From NCBI GenBank assembly GCA_026706425.1, contig JAPOYW010000447.1, positions 1 to 5,918 of the forward strand: a DNA stretch of 5,918 nucleotides, written 5' to 3'. Below are positions 1 to 5,620 of this stretch, one piece after another. The notes beneath the pieces are model-generated. The model saw only the letters and a list, made by a program, of their open reading frames with translations. It was not told the origin of the DNA and searched no databases. A program made the translations under genes and the position numbers. The first letter of the stretch is position 1. Each line of letters opens with the position of its first letter. Source of the stretch: Gammaproteobacteria bacterium. GTDB lineage: Bacteria > Pseudomonadota > Gammaproteobacteria > Pseudomonadales > Azotimanducaceae.

Positions 1-34
1 CATGAAGCAAGTACCGCTAGGGACGTGCTTCATG
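1..34. repeat. Imperfect inverted repeat (possible operator or hairpin)
   Basis: CATGAAGCA at 1-9 is the exact reverse complement of TGCTTCATG at 26-34. Two further pairs (11-12 with 23-24) follow after one mismatch, leaving a loop of about 10 bases. No T-run follows on the plus strand, so it does not look like a standard intrinsic terminator. It lies upstream of the small ORF starting near 91 and could be an operator or an mRNA hairpin. It begins at the first base of the window, so its true extent is unknown. Confidence 0.4.
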
Positions 35-90
35 GAACGGGGTACGTGAATTCGCCTACACTGGCGTTGGTGTCGGATGATTGGGGCGTC

Positions 91-291
91 ATGCAGGATC
101 GTATTGGGAAAACGCAAACAGGGTTGCAGGCGGCGCGTGACCCGGTCGTCGAGGTGTACAAGCGAGAAGTCGATCGCTTCCTGTTGCGGGAGAACCTCCG
201 CCTGAGTCCGACCGAACGCGTAGCCAAGCTTGCTGCCTTGCTCGAAGAACGCGAAGCCGGCATGGAGCCTGGATCGACCGACAAGTGTTGA
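91..291 (+). CDS. Small antitoxin-like hypothetical protein
   Basis: This is a 66-residue soluble, charged protein with no membrane segment or signal peptide. Its core (roughly residues 17-52) contains DPVVEVYKREVDR followed by LLRENLRLSPTERVAKL. I recall this pattern from short bacterial proteins of about 55-70 residues, often encoded next to nucleotidyltransferase-like (AbiEii-type) partners and suspected to be antitoxin-like. That link is from memory and not proven here. I chose ATG at 91 because the core starts soon after it; the frame stays open to a GTG at 25, which would give 88 residues. The ribosome site is weak (GGGG at 83-86). The expected downstream partner is absent: 11 bases after the stop the next gene ends on the opposite strand. 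It may be a solitary relic, or its partner may lie upstream of the window. Confidence 0.5.
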   Translation: MQDRIGKTQTGLQAARDPVVEVYKREVDRFLLRENLRLSPTERVAKLAALLEEREAGMEPGSTDKC

Positions 292-320
292 TGCCGCGCC
301 GGTCAGATAACCCCGGCATC
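290..320. terminator. Weak hairpin between convergent genes
   Basis: GATGCCG at 290-296 pairs perfectly with CGGCATC at 314-320. An alternative GCCGG/CCGGC pairing (298-302 with 313-317) gives a tighter loop. It sits where the small plus-strand ORF (stop at 291) meets the end of the minus-strand CoA-transferase (stop at 303-305), which is where a bidirectional terminator would be expected. Neither side has a T-run and the stem overlaps both coding ends, so this is only a candidate. Confidence 0.2.
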
Positions 321-1508
321 CGCCATTGCGCGAATCGCCTCCGCGTCGTAGCCGAGTTCCGCGAGAATCTCCCTCGAGTGTTCCCCGAGGCGCGGCGCGC
401 GCTTCGCCGCTACCGGCGGCACGCTCGTGCCCTTCACGGGATGGGTTAGGACCCAGGGCAGCACCGTTTCGTCGTCCTCGGGCCGGACGGACATGGCGTT
501 GGCAAGGACTTGCGCGTCGGTCGCGGTTTCCTCGACTACGGCGACCCGGTTGACCGGTACGTCCAGGGAACCGAACGCTTCCAGCCACTCGTCCGAGGTG
601 CGCGTGGCGATGACTTCGGCGATGGCGTCGCCCAGGGCGCCCCGGTTCTGCCACATGTCCCGGGGCGTCGCGAAGCGTTCGTCGGTGAGGATGTGCGCGG
701 CGTCCATGGCGGTGAACATGCGCGCCAAGAGTTCGTCGTTGCGCACCATGTTGAGTTGCAGCCAGCGTCCGTCGCTGGCCTCGTAGACCCGCATCATGGC
801 CGATTGCACGTGGCTTGTGCGGTAGTTCTCCATGTCGCCGCCCGCCACCACGGCGCCGGCGATGCCGGACACCGACCAAAGGCCGTTGGCGAGCAGGGAC
901 GTATGCACCATGCCGCCTTCCCCGGTCTGCTCGCGCCGCAGCAGGGCGGTCACGATGCCGGCATAGAGGGCAACGCCGGTGGGATGGTCGCCCATGCCGG
1001 GCAGTCCCTGGGTGGGCCTCGTGCCCCGTTCGCGCATCAGGTCCATCAACCCGCTGCGCGCCCAGTAGGCCAACTGGTCGAAGCTCTTGCGGTTGCGCTC
1101 GGCGCCATGTTCGCCGTAGGCGGTGAGCGAGGCGTAGATCATCCGGGGGTTTAGGGGTTTCAGATCCTCGTAGGTGAGCTTCATCGCCTCCCGGGAGTCG
1201 TAGGGCTGGTTGGTGATGAACACATCGCACGCCGCGACCAGCCGTCGCATGACTTCCATGCCGCGCTCGGTCTTTAGGTCAAGGGTCAGGCTGCGCTTGT
1301 TGCGGGCGTCCATCTGCCAGAACCAGCCATTGCCCCGCTCGTGCGGCGGCTGGACGGGCGACAGCGAACGCAGCATGTCGCCTCGACCCGGGCGCTCGAT
1401 CTTGATGACGTCCGCCCCGAAGTCCGCCAGGATCATGGCGGCGGCGGGGGCGGCGATCACGCTGGCGGCATCGACGACCTTCAGGCCGTCGAATACATGT
1501 TCCGCCAT
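303..1508 (-). CDS. CaiB/BaiF family III CoA-transferase (full length)
   Basis: This 401-residue protein has the usual family length of about 400. Family III enzymes move CoA from an acyl-CoA donor to a carboxylic acid in the cytosol, through an aspartyl-CoA thioester. The N-terminal block fits the family: FDGLKVVDAASVIAAPAAA at about 6-24, the ADFGADVIKIERPGRGD segment at 28-44, and NKRSLTLDLKTERG at 70-83. The catalytic Asp is most likely D174 in GMGDHPTG, followed by the typical RREQTGEGG at 191-199. The C-terminus ends in a helix and a GVI tail, as is usual for the family. It is the last gene of the minus-strand operon. Its ATG (1506-1508) directly abuts the TGA of the VOC gene with no spacer and no clear ribosome site, so translation is probably coupled. 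The acid substrate cannot be predicted; formyl-, carnitine-, racemase- or succinyl-CoA-type roles are all possible. Confidence 0.93.
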   Translation of the reverse strand: MAEHVFDGLKVVDAASVIAAPAAAMILADFGADVIKIERPGRGDMLRSLSPVQPPHERGNGWFWQMDARNKRSLTLDLKTERGMEVMRRLVAACDVFITNQPYDSREAMKLTYEDLKPLNPRMIYASLTAYGEHGAERNRKSFDQLAYWARSGLMDLMRERGTRPTQGLPGMGDHPTGVALYAGIVTALLRREQTGEGGMVHTSLLANGLWSVSGIAGAVVAGGDMENYRTSHVQSAMMRVYEASDGRWLQLNMVRNDELLARMFTAMDAAHILTDERFATPRDMWQNRGALGDAIAEVIATRTSDEWLEAFGSLDVPVNRVAVVEETATDAQVLANAMSVRPEDDETVLPWVLTHPVKGTSVPPVAAKRAPRLGEHSREILAELGYDAEAIRAMADAGVI

Positions 1509-1883
1509 TCAGACGATGCCGGCGACGTGGGAGGAGTTGATCGGTATCGAATACCCGGACGGACCCTTGACGGAGAAAGAGTCGTGGATGTTGCCGCGTT
1601 CGATGGTGGTTGTCTCGGCACCGTCCTCGACGAAGCGTCGGTGCGCTTCGTCGATGTCGTCCACCATCAGGTCGAAGGGTGAGCGTTCGCCTTCCGGAAT
1701 CGCCGCCTCGGCCTCATTGAGGATGAGATGCGTGCCGCCCCGGAGTTCCAGGATGGCGAAATTGTCCCGTTCGAGGATTCCCCGCATGCCGTGCCGGACG
1801 AAGAAACTGTAGGCGGACGGGACGTCTTCGACGCCCAGTCGCATGTGGCCGATCGCGAATGCGGGCCGTTGGTCTTCAGCCAT
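1509..1883 (-). CDS. VOC (glyoxalase/bleomycin-resistance fold) protein
   Basis: This 124-residue protein is the normal size for a single vicinal-oxygen-chelate protein with two beta-alpha-beta-beta-beta modules. Module 1 spans about 9-56: IGHMRLGVED with a candidate metal ligand H13, AYSFFVRHGMRG, then ILELRGGTHLIL with H52. Module 2 spans about 68-118: FDLMVDDIDEAHRRFVEDGAE, then a D-SF-VKGPSGYSIPINSSH block. VOC members include metal-dependent isomerases, dioxygenases, epimerases and binding proteins. In module 2, F70 stands where a His is common and P114 where the metal-binding Glu is usual (GYxIEI becomes GYSIPI), so the classical metal site looks incomplete. It could be a binding or non-metal variant. 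The start ATG at 1881-1883 has a good ribosome site, GGAG (1891-1894 on the opposite strand), 7 bases away. It is third in the operon and abuts the CoA-transferase. Confidence 0.87.
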   Translation of the reverse strand: MAEDQRPAFAIGHMRLGVEDVPSAYSFFVRHGMRGILERDNFAILELRGGTHLILNEAEAAIPEGERSPFDLMVDDIDEAHRRFVEDGAETTTIERGNIHDSFSVKGPSGYSIPINSSHVAGIV

Positions 1884-1890
1884 TGCTAGT

Positions 1891-1894
1891 CTCC
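1891..1894 (-). promoter_or_regulatory. Ribosome binding site of the VOC gene
   Basis: GGAG on the minus strand, 7 bases before the ATG at 1881-1883. It fixes the start and suggests independent initiation after the 58-base gap from the transporter gene. That gap holds no convincing terminator or promoter. Confidence 0.6.
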
Positions 1895-1941
1895 GATTGC
1901 TGCAGGCGCAGCGGAAATGATACGAGAAAACGCGGCATCGA

Positions 1942-3306
1942 CTATCGGGCGCCGTAACGGGGTTCCGGCACTGCGACCAGGATGATGACCAACGCGACCG
2001 CCTGCAGCGCCGCCGTCGTCACGAACAGAGCCACGTAGCCGGTCGAAGCGACCATGAGACCCCCGACGAAAGGTCCGACGGCCCCGACGAGATTGACGGC
2101 GGAGCCGGAAGCTGCCAGCCGGATGGGTATGTCGGCCGGACGACCGAATTCCAGCACCATGTTCTGTCCGGACTGGCTGAAACCGCCGTAGGCCGAGCCC
2201 ATGAGCACGTAGAACACGATCACGCCGGTCAGATCCTCGACGAACAGCAGTTGCACGTGGGACGCGACCCAGCAGGCCAGCGTCGCGACAATGACCACCT
2301 TGTAGCCGTAGCGGTCCGCGAGCGCGCCCCAGACTAGGTTTGCCGTGCTTGACGACAGCAACCAGACCGTGGTCAGCAAGCCGAGTAGCGCGCCGGTCAG
2401 TTCCATCAGGGTGCCGGCGTAGAGGATGTAGAAAGGCAGCGCCATGCTGCCGCAGGAGGCCAGCGCGCGGGCGACGAAGAACCGGCGGAACGCTGGCTGG
2501 CCCCGGAGGATCGGACCGACCGCCTTGAAGGTCTCCGTCATCGATGCCCGCGGCCGGAGGCTCACTGCGGTGGGTTCGTGCGTCAGCGCCAGCGCGACGA
2601 GGCCGATGCAGGTGATTCCGAAGGCGAGCAGGAACACCGAGGCGTAGCCGTCGCCGAACAGGTTCTCCTCGATGATGTAGGCCCCGGCCACAAAGGAAAC
2701 GCCTGCCGAGGTCAAGCCGGCCAGGAAATGGCGGGCGCCGCTGATGATGCCGCGCCGGTTGATGGGTATCACCTTCGCCCGCAACGCGTTCATCGTGACT
2801 TGGGCAACCCCCTGGAAGAACCCCATGAAGGTGAGAAACACGATGATTGCGACAACGGCCGCGTTGGCGCGTGAATCGGGAGATTGTGTGGTCGCGCCAC
2901 CCAGCACGAATCCGGCCAGCGCGATACCCAGGATCTGCAGGCGCATCAGGGCGCTCGACGCGAGGGTGACGCCGAGGAACCGCTTGCGGTGGCCGATCAG
3001 CGAGGCGCCGAGCATGGGCGAGGCGACTGTGCCTGCCGCCTGCAGTGATCGCGCGAGGCCGACGACGAAGTCGGAGCCCGACAGCAGGAACAGGTAGGCG
3101 GGGAGGAAGGTCGGCGCCGAGACCAGCCGGAAGCCCGTCTGCCCGAACAGGCCGTGGGCAAGCTGGATCAGCGTGTTGCGGCGCAGGTGCTCCGCGACCT
3201 CGCGGGCTTCGGCATCGCGGTCCGGAGGATCGAACGGCGGTTTGTTGGGCCGTGCAGTGCGGCCGACCCGGCGACTGGTCGTCGGGCCGGGTCGGTCCGC
3301 GCTCAC
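1942..3306 (-). CDS. Major facilitator superfamily (MFS) transporter
   Basis: This 454-residue inner-membrane protein has the size and hydrophobic pattern of a 12-helix MFS permease. A hydrophilic, Pro/Arg-rich N-terminal tail of about 45 residues comes before the first helix. Helices alternate through about 50-240, a polar central loop lies near 242-275 (HEPTAVSLRPRASM and following), and the second set runs about 276-446. The loop-8/9 signature GALADRYGYKVV at 327-338 is a clear motif-A copy, while the loop-2/3 copy is reduced to GASLIGHRKRF at 100-110. The start is GTG at 3304-3306, 7 bases after the reductase stop, so the two are very likely co-transcribed and coupled; the ribosome site is weak. 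Given its neighbours, it probably moves an organic acid or related small molecule. Direction and substrate cannot be told from sequence, and drug efflux is possible. Confidence 0.9.
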   Translation of the reverse strand: MSADRPGPTTSRRVGRTARPNKPPFDPPDRDAEAREVAEHLRRNTLIQLAHGLFGQTGFRLVSAPTFLPAYLFLLSGSDFVVGLARSLQAAGTVASPMLGASLIGHRKRFLGVTLASSALMRLQILGIALAGFVLGGATTQSPDSRANAAVVAIIVFLTFMGFFQGVAQVTMNALRAKVIPINRRGIISGARHFLAGLTSAGVSFVAGAYIIEENLFGDGYASVFLLAFGITCIGLVALALTHEPTAVSLRPRASMTETFKAVGPILRGQPAFRRFFVARALASCGSMALPFYILYAGTLMELTGALLGLLTTVWLLSSSTANLVWGALADRYGYKVVIVATLACWVASHVQLLFVEDLTGVIVFYVLMGSAYGGFSQSGQNMVLEFGRPADIPIRLAASGSAVNLVGAVGPFVGGLMVASTGYVALFVTTAALQAVALVIILVAVPEPRYGAR

Positions 3307-3313
3307 GGGCTAC

Positions 3314-4414
3314 TCACGATGCCGGCAGCAGTCCGAGGCGGAAGTAGGAGTCGCCGGTCGCCTTCAGGGTTTCGTCGATGGAGTAGGTCGTGAGACCGAG
3401 TTCCTGTTGCGCCAGCAGACAGTACGAGCGCGGTGAGTCGTAGGTCTTCTGCGACGGCTTGCCGTCCTCCATCTCCTCGCCTCCCACTTCCGGGATCGAC
3501 GGGAAGAGTTCCTTGAGCCGCGCCTGCATCTCCCAGGTGAACAGTTCGCCGGAGCGGTCGCCGGCGGAGAGGATGTAGCGCGAGCCGTTCCGAGCGACGG
3601 TGCTCTCGGCGCACAGCCGGTGCGCCCGGGCGGTGTCGCGCACGTCGACGTTGTTCCAGAGCATGCGGCCGCCCCGGGACTTCTTGTAGGGCTTGCCCAT
3701 CAGCATGTACCGGATGCAGTTCTGCCAACTCCAGCCCTGGTCGTGGTTGACGCACATGAGCGGGCCGATGACGTGCAGCGGCAGGATCGCCATGGCGTCG
3801 AAGGTGCCGTCCTCTGCCGCGGCGGCGTAGAGCATCTTCTCGGCCCGGGCCTTGGCCATCGCGTACGCGATATCCCGGTTCTTCGGGATGTTCTCCTCGG
3901 TCCACGCGCCCCGGTAGCCGTCGACGTTGTCGCCGCACCAGTCCTTTTCGGTGAACACGTAGCCCTCGGGGCGCGGGTGGCCCACCGCGGCAAAGGAACT
4001 CGTGAACACGAAGCGTCTCAGCGTGCCCGATCTGCGGGCCGAGTCCAGCACGTGCTCGACCTCGGTGAAGCAACCGTCGTAGACCTGCTGCGGCGTTTCC
4101 CGGTTGTAGCCCACGGCGGCACCGGCATGGATGACGGCGCTACAGCCTTTGAATGCGTCGTCGTAGCTGCCCGGTTCGAAGAGGTCGCCCTCGTGCAGGG
4201 TGGTCCGACCGCGCAGACCCGCGTCGTTGAGCGCTAGAAGGTGATCCACCTTGTCGGGGCGCGAGGCGTCCCGAACGCATGAACGCACGTCGTAGCCCTG
4301 CTCCACCAGGTCGTACACGATCCACGAGCCGATGTAGCCGCTCGAACCGGTTACCGCGACGGGCCCGTCTGCGGGGGAGATGGCTCGGGAGGCGGAGGAA
4401 CTGGCTTGCGTCAT
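3314..4414 (-). CDS. NAD(P)-dependent extended SDR, dihydroflavonol/cinnamoyl-CoA reductase-like
   Basis: This 366-residue cytosolic oxidoreductase belongs to the NAD-dependent epimerase/dehydratase (extended SDR) group. The Rossmann motif VTGSSGYIGSW lies at 21-31 (GxxGxxG: G23, G26, G29). DVRSCVRDASRPDKV at 42-56 matches the cofactor-selective loop of dihydroflavonol-4-reductase-like enzymes, where the Arg often favours NADPH. Further on are EGDLFEPGSYDDAFKGCSAV at 75-94, the catalytic Ser region FTSS at 137-140, and the YxxxK pair Y184/K188 in IAYAMAKARAE. NNVDVRDTARAH at 254-265 is also typical of that subgroup. The family reduces ketones or aldehydes, or oxidises alcohols; the substrate here is unknown. 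I chose the ATG at 4412-4414 because GGAG lies 6 bases upstream and the Rossmann fold starts soon after. The frame stays open to 4741, but that extension would read antisense through the divergent CoA-transferase and is not credible. It is first in the operon. Confidence 0.9.
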   Translation of the reverse strand: MTQASSSASRAISPADGPVAVTGSSGYIGSWIVYDLVEQGYDVRSCVRDASRPDKVDHLLALNDAGLRGRTTLHEGDLFEPGSYDDAFKGCSAVIHAGAAVGYNRETPQQVYDGCFTEVEHVLDSARRSGTLRRFVFTSSFAAVGHPRPEGYVFTEKDWCGDNVDGYRGAWTEENIPKNRDIAYAMAKARAEKMLYAAAAEDGTFDAMAILPLHVIGPLMCVNHDQGWSWQNCIRYMLMGKPYKKSRGGRMLWNNVDVRDTARAHRLCAESTVARNGSRYILSAGDRSGELFTWEMQARLKELFPSIPEVGGEEMEDGKPSQKTYDSPRSYCLLAQQELGLTTYSIDETLKATGDSYFRLGLLPAS

Positions 4415-4420
4415 TCGGAG

Positions 4421-4425
4421 ACTCC
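4421..4425 (-). promoter_or_regulatory. Ribosome binding site of the SDR gene
   Basis: GGAGT on the minus strand, 6 bases before the ATG at 4412-4414. It decides the start against the long upstream extension of the same reading frame. Confidence 0.65.
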
Positions 4426-4440
4426 AACGGAAAGCGAACC

Positions 4441-4449
4441 ATCTTAGCA
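4441..4449 (-). promoter_or_regulatory. Possible extended -10 promoter for the minus-strand operon
   Basis: On the minus strand this reads TGCTAAGAT: a TGn extension plus a hexamer matching four of six TATAAT positions, in a locally AT-richer patch. It would start transcription about 20 bases before the SDR start codon. No good -35 box is seen at the expected distance, which an extended -10 promoter may tolerate. Low confidence. Confidence 0.3.
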
Positions 4450-4479
4450 AACCGCCCAGGGACCGATGGGCGAGGGCGT

Positions 4480-4500
4480 GTCCGAAGCGACCGTTCGGAC
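4480..4500. promoter_or_regulatory. Perfect inverted repeat, candidate operator in divergent region
   Basis: GTCCGAA at 4480-4486 and TTCGGAC at 4494-4500 are exact reverse complements separated by 7 bases, giving a 21-base dyad about two helical turns long. It lies between the divergent SDR operon and the CoA-transferase gene. TACACT at 4501-4506, a four-of-six match to a plus-strand -10 box, follows immediately. The placement fits a dimeric regulator acting on one or both promoters. No regulator gene is in the window. An RNA hairpin is an alternative. Confidence 0.45.
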
Positions 4501-4531
4501 TACACTCGTGCGCTTTTCGACGGGCCCAAAC

Positions 4532-5191
4532 ATGGCCGAAGCGCTCTCCGCGTTCCGCATCTGCGACTTCACCGGCCAGCTTGCCGGGGCGGGGGCCACC
4601 AAGTGGCTGGCTTCCTTCGGCGCCGAGGTGATCCGCATCGAAGATCCCGTCCGCCAGGGTCGATGGGATATCCTGCGCGGCGCGCCCCCGTTCGTGGACG
4701 AGCGGCGCGGCATCAACTTGGGCGGCGCGTTCAACAACCACAATGCCGGCAAGTACGGCATCACCCTCAATCTACGCACCGCCAAGGCGAAGCGGATTCT
4801 CGAGCAACTGATCGAGGTCTCTGACGTGGTGAGCGAGAACTTCGCCAAGGGCGTCATGGCGCGCTGGGGCTTCGGCTACGAGCGCCTGAAAGAGATCAAG
4901 CCGGACATCATCTACGTCTCGAATTGCGGCTTCGGCCACACCGGTCCCTACAGCGACTTCAAGACCTGGGGTCCCATCGTCCAGGCGGTCTCGGGATTGA
5001 CGTTCACGTCCGGCCTGCCCGATCGGGAACCCGCCGGTTGGGGGTATTCGTACATGGACCACACCGGTGCCTACTTCATGACGATGGCGATCCTCCTGGC
5101 ACTCATCCATCGTCAGCGTACCGGCGAGGGCCAGTGGGTGGATATGGCCTGCCCGGAAGTGGCCCGCTTGGAGGAGGAGGGGGTGCTGTGA
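4532..5191 (+). CDS. Family III CoA-transferase with internal deletion (probable pseudogene)
   Basis: The 219-residue open frame is about half the usual family length. It opens like a CaiB/BaiF enzyme: FRICDFTGQLAGAGATKWLA at 8-27, SFGAEVIRIEDP at 28-39, NAGKYGITLNLRTAKAKRIL at 71-90, and GFGHTGPY at 133-140. The likely catalytic Asp is D176 in YMDHTGAYF, and RQRTGEGQWVDMAC at 194-207 matches the family block after it. The next residues, PEVARLEEEGVL (208-219), then stop, and they look like the extreme C-terminus of the family (compare AIRAMADAGVI ending the intact enzyme at 303-1508). Some 184 residues between are missing while the frame is kept. Loss of the C-terminal part of the interlocked fold should destroy activity. 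ATG 4532 gives the family-like N-terminus; GTG 4508 and ATG 4466 are in-frame alternatives, but 4466 would put the inverted repeat inside the gene. The 3' end overlaps the next gene by GTGA. Confidence 0.85.
   Translation: MAEALSAFRICDFTGQLAGAGATKWLASFGAEVIRIEDPVRQGRWDILRGAPPFVDERRGINLGGAFNNHNAGKYGITLNLRTAKAKRILEQLIEVSDVVSENFAKGVMARWGFGYERLKEIKPDIIYVSNCGFGHTGPYSDFKTWGPIVQAVSGLTFTSGLPDREPAGWGYSYMDHTGAYFMTMAILLALIHRQRTGEGQWVDMACPEVARLEEEGVL
5171..5180 (+). promoter_or_regulatory. Strong ribosome binding site for the third CoA-transferase
   Basis: The purine run GAGGAGGAGG ends 7 bases before the GTG at 5188-5190. It lies inside the codons for the EEE-G tail of the preceding CoA-transferase, so one segment encodes that C-terminus and recruits ribosomes for the next gene. 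It supports the GTG start, for which no ATG alternative exists nearby. Confidence 0.6.
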
Positions 5192-5484
5192 CGCAGTCCC
5201 GCGAATCAGCTACCAGCGAAGGCGCTGTCGGGGCGCTCCACAGCGTGCGTGTCATCGACTTGGCGAGGGAACCAATCGCTTGGGCGGGCAAGCTGCTGGC
5301 CGACATGGGCGCCGACGTGATTCTCGCGGAACCGCTCGGCGGCGAGGCGTCGCGCAAATAACCGCCGTACTTGGACGATCAACCGGGCGAGGACCGAAGC
5401 CTCTATTTGTGGCACTACCCCACCAGCAAGCGGGGGACCGGCGGGCGAACTGCTGGCCTGGGCAGCGTTGGCGTTGGAATATGA
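5188..5484 (+). pseudogene. Third family III CoA-transferase, N-terminal remnant with in-frame stop
   Basis: Starting at GTG 5188 (four-base GTGA overlap with the previous gene), the frame reads 57 residues to TAA at 5359-5361. The segment SVRVIDLAREPIAWAGKLLA, then DMGADVILAEPLGGEASRK, is a clear family III CoA-transferase N-terminus. After the TAA the same frame continues with PPYLDDQPGEDRSLYLWHY and TSKRG to about 5436. That is the normal continuation of these enzymes, so the stop sits inside conserved sequence and is a nonsense change. Beyond 5436 the family pattern (a TLDL-type strand, then an ADV segment) is not found and the frame ends at TGA 5482-5484. The catalytic Asp region is absent. 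The gene was probably the second of a tandem CoA-transferase pair, such as a two-subunit enzyme or a gene duplication. A sequencing or assembly error could explain the TAA alone, but not the missing remainder. Confidence 0.8.
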
Positions 5485-5593
5485 AACAGGACGGCCTCTG
5501 AAGCCCAGTCTTACGGTCGGCAGTGGGTTGGACGCCGCACGGCATTACGCGCCATCCTCTCCAGACGCTTGCACGAATAACCTAGGTCTCTGA
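5438..5593 (+). other. Unidentified coding-like remnant
   Basis: In a frame different from the CoA-transferase remnant, 51 codons run from about 5438 to TGA at 5591-5593 with protein-like composition, including AGELLAWAALALEYETGRPL and then SLTVGSGLDAARHYAPSS. There is no start codon with a ribosome site. It may be the 3' end of another deleted gene fused to the CoA-transferase remnant by a deletion near 5436, or a chance open frame. I do not recognise the family. Confidence 0.3.
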
Positions 5594-5620
5594 TGGCGAG
5601 CCGGATGGAGCTGTTGTCGT

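Noticed and set aside
291..320. ATG overlapping the stop of the small ORF (TGATG), a possible coupled partner gene
   Set aside because: The frame reads an Arg-rich product antisense to the CoA-transferase C-terminus, with no similarity to a toxin or nucleotidyltransferase.
510..1154. 214-codon plus-strand ORF
   Set aside because: Antisense shadow of the full-length CoA-transferase. Its His/Gly/Ala-rich composition shows no family motif.
1500..1515. Shared GCCGGCATCGT near the VOC 3' end and the SDR 3' end (about 3317-3327) as a repeat element
   Set aside because: Only 11 bases, within coding sequence in different frames; likely chance in GC-rich DNA.
1899..1912. GCTGC/GCAGC hairpin between the MFS and VOC genes as a terminator
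   Set aside because: A five-base stem with no T-run on the transcribed strand and only 58 bases between genes; too weak to call.
3303..4073. 256-codon minus-strand ORF in another frame of the SDR gene
   Set aside because: Arg/Gly/Pro-rich shadow of high-GC coding DNA; the SDR frame has clear motifs over the same span.
4415..4741. N-terminal extension of the SDR reading frame by 109 residues
   Set aside because: It is antisense to a recognisable CoA-transferase N-terminus and has low-complexity shadow composition. A good ribosome site and the Rossmann start support the ATG at 4414.
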